This document shows, piece after piece, positions 35,544 to 37,029 of a stretch of 37,029 nucleotides of DNA; position 1 is the first letter of the stretch; every line of letters begins with the position of its first letter. The notes under the pieces were generated by a model. It did not search any database. It saw only the letters and a program-made list of their open reading frames with translations, and had not been told where the DNA came from. This stretch comes from a bacterium (GTDB taxonomy: Bacteria > UBP18 > UBA7526): contig JAUWYL010000011.1 of assembly GCA_030615855.1 (NCBI GenBank), forward strand, positions 1-37,029. The letters are read 5' to 3'. A program made the position numbers and the translations under genes.

Positions 35544-37029
35544 TTTATAGCCTCGAACACTAAAATTGCATACTCTTTCCCAGCCAATAGGGCTTCTGTT
35601 GCTGAGGCAAGAAAGACTCCTTTAAGCGCGGGAATTAAAAGTAGTCCTCCGACCAGACAGAGGATAGATAAAACAATCATCGATAGCCTCATAGTTAAGG
35701 GAACCTCTTTTATTCTACTCCACTTTTCTCCTAATTTTCCAAAGAAGGCTAAACGCTGAAGTTTCAAATAATATGCTAAGGTTAAGATGCTTATTAAAAC
35801 AGCTACTGATGCTAATATAAAGTGCCCGGCCTGAACAGCGGCAATAATGATGATCAATTTACTCCAGAAGCCACTCAAAGGTGGAACACCAGATATAGAG
35901 AGGGAAGCGGTCAGACTGCTATACCCCGTAACCGGCATTCTAAGGCCTAATCCACCCATCTTTTTCAGATTCCTGGTTCCCGTAGCATATTCTATGGCCC
36001 CGGAATTTAAGAAGAGTAACGATTTGAAGACCGCATGATTGATGAGATGAAAGAGCCCTCCCAGGATAGCCAAAGGTGTCCCGATACCGATGGCTAAGAA
36101 GATATAGCCTATTTGGCTGATACTGGAATAAGCGAGCATCCTTTTTATATCCTCCTGCCCAATGGCCAAGAATCCGCCCAGTACCATGGAAACGACCCCT
36201 AAAATCATCAAAAGAGTTGATACTGGAGGCGAAATTCCTAAAACGTTGAAAAGAACCCTCATTAAAGCATAGATCCCGAGAACCTTAATTAATACCCCAG
36301 AAAGCATGGCTGAAACTGGTGCTGGAGCAGAGGGATGAGCATCAGGAAGCCACCAGTGAAAAGGCACCAAAGCAGCCTTTAGACCAAAACCCATTAGAAA
36401 CAAGACTGTTACGAAAGGTACTATCTGGCCCGCACCGGTTTTGACCAAAAAACGGCTCATATCAGCCATGTTTAAGGTGGAAGTGAAACTATAGAGGAGT
36501 ACGATTCCTAATAGAATGAAAGAAGAGGCAAGAAGGCCCATCACCATATACTTAAAAGATGCCTCTAACTCCTCATGTTCCGTGCCGAAGGCAACCAGAG
36601 CATAACTTGAGATGGCCGCGATCTCCAAAAATACGAATAGATTGAACATATCCCCAGTAACGATTACCCCATTCATCCCGGCAAGCATCAATAGAAATAA
36701 GCAATAGAACTTCCATTTAGCGGTATATCTTTCCATGTAACTGATGGAATAGATAGTAACCAAAAAGGCGATTGAGTTAACAGTAACCAACATGAAGGAG
36801 GTTAGGCTATCCAGAACCATACAGATTCCTATGGGTGGAACCCAACCCCCTACTTTATATACTAACATCCCATGTTTGCCAACTAAAGATATGGAAAATA
36901 AAGAAAGGAGAAGTAAGGAAAGGGTGGCTAAATTGGATAAAGAATCAGAAAAATTCTTTACTCTTTTTCCAAAAAGAGAGACCAGAAATGCAGTACCCAA
37001 TGGTATAGCCACGAAGAGGGGCAATAGGT
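35540..37029 (-). CDS. mnhD: Mrp-type antiporter subunit MnhD (5' end outside window)
   Basis: At least 494 residues, about 14 membrane helices, related to the NuoL/M/N proton pumps. Pump motifs are present: the glutamate in VFLEIAAISSY, the lysine in GFGLKAALVPFHWWLPDAHP, SAPAPVSAMLSGVLIKV and LFHLINHAVFKSLLFLNSG. The frame is open to the right edge; TTG 37024 is only the first possible start codon within the window, so the true start is probably outside. The following mnhEFG and the hydrogenase genes indicate an ion-pumping membrane hydrogenase. Confidence 0.93.
   Translation of the reverse strand, partial: LLPLFVAIPLGTAFLVSLFGKRVKNFSDSLSNLATLSLLLLSLFSISLVGKHGMLVYKVGGWVPPIGICMVLDSLTSFMLVTVNSIAFLVTIYSISYMERYTAKWKFYCLFLLMLAGMNGVIVTGDMFNLFVFLEIAAISSYALVAFGTEHEELEASFKYMVMGLLASSFILLGIVLLYSFTSTLNMADMSRFLVKTGAGQIVPFVTVLFLMGFGLKAALVPFHWWLPDAHPSAPAPVSAMLSGVLIKVLGIYALMRVLFNVLGISPPVSTLLMILGVVSMVLGGFLAIGQEDIKRMLAYSSISQIGYIFLAIGIGTPLAILGGLFHLINHAVFKSLLFLNSGAIEYATGTRNLKKMGGLGLRMPVTGYSSLTASLSISGVPPLSGFWSKLIIIIAAVQAGHFILASVAVLISILTLAYYLKLQRLAFFGKLGEKWSRIKEVPLTMRLSMIVLSILCLVGGLLLIPALKGVFLASATEALLAGKEYAILVFEAIK

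Overview
The window reads as a piece of an uncultivated, anaerobic, diderm (SurA, a lipoprotein PpiC, RseC) bacterium of moderate GC. Gene order and the dense, word-like intergenic repeats resemble genomes of candidate phyla such as Omnitrophota, but I cannot assign a phylum from this alone. Every convincing gene is on the minus strand, so transcription runs from high to low coordinates. Both ends cut a gene: mnhD at the right edge and ftsH at the left.

Right to left. (1) 37029-27713: an Mrp-type antiporter module (mnhD-E-F-G), a two-[4Fe-4S] ferredoxin, a HycI-type hydrogenase protease and hypA-F-C-D-E. This is the trailing half of a membrane-bound group 4 [NiFe]-hydrogenase locus; the catalytic subunits should lie beyond the right edge. 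It ends in a rho-independent terminator near 27665-27688. (2) 27453-19936: two tandem sigma70-like promoters, then a tightly packed run of an aldo/keto reductase (frameshifted), a MOSC protein, nadA, a cysteine-free ThiF/MoeB-like E1 enzyme, a cyclophilin-like protein, cutA, an Nfu scaffold, a MoaD/ThiS-like sulfur carrier, a SufC/SufB pair of the minimal SMS type, rseC, and a metal permease with an embedded YHS domain, closed by a strong terminator. (3) 19843-18002: an arsenic operon (arsR, a 29-residue small ORF, acr3) with a promoter and an ArsR-type operator dyad. (4) 17831-12507: mfd, a PpiC lipoprotein and surA, ending in a terminator. (5) 12489-3500: pdxA (frameshifted), ksgA, glycerate kinase, three exported TPR paralogues, eno, ftsB; surA-pdxA-ksgA and eno-ftsB are classic bacterial gene orders. 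(6) 3496-1: a strong promoter driving initiator tRNA, a second CAT-anticodon tRNA, then tilS-hpt-ftsH, also a classic order.

The least ordinary thing here is the repeat content. Short tandem arrays with a 7-bp (sometimes 8-bp) unit, different in sequence at each place but similar in copy number (usually 3-5), lie between genes and also inside conserved enzymes: enolase, Mfd, KsgA and HypF, always in frame and always in a variable loop. Several gene 3' ends (tilS, pdxA, hypF, mnhG, probably eno) run into the same material. Perfect micro-palindromes with purine loops on the transcribed strand accompany them. A second point of interest is the sulfur/Fe-S gene cluster, with no cysteine desulfurase in the window and an E1-like enzyme without a single cysteine. 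A third is a 14-bp perfect inverted repeat that could hide the hypF ribosome binding site and contains a mini-ORF overlapping the hypF start.
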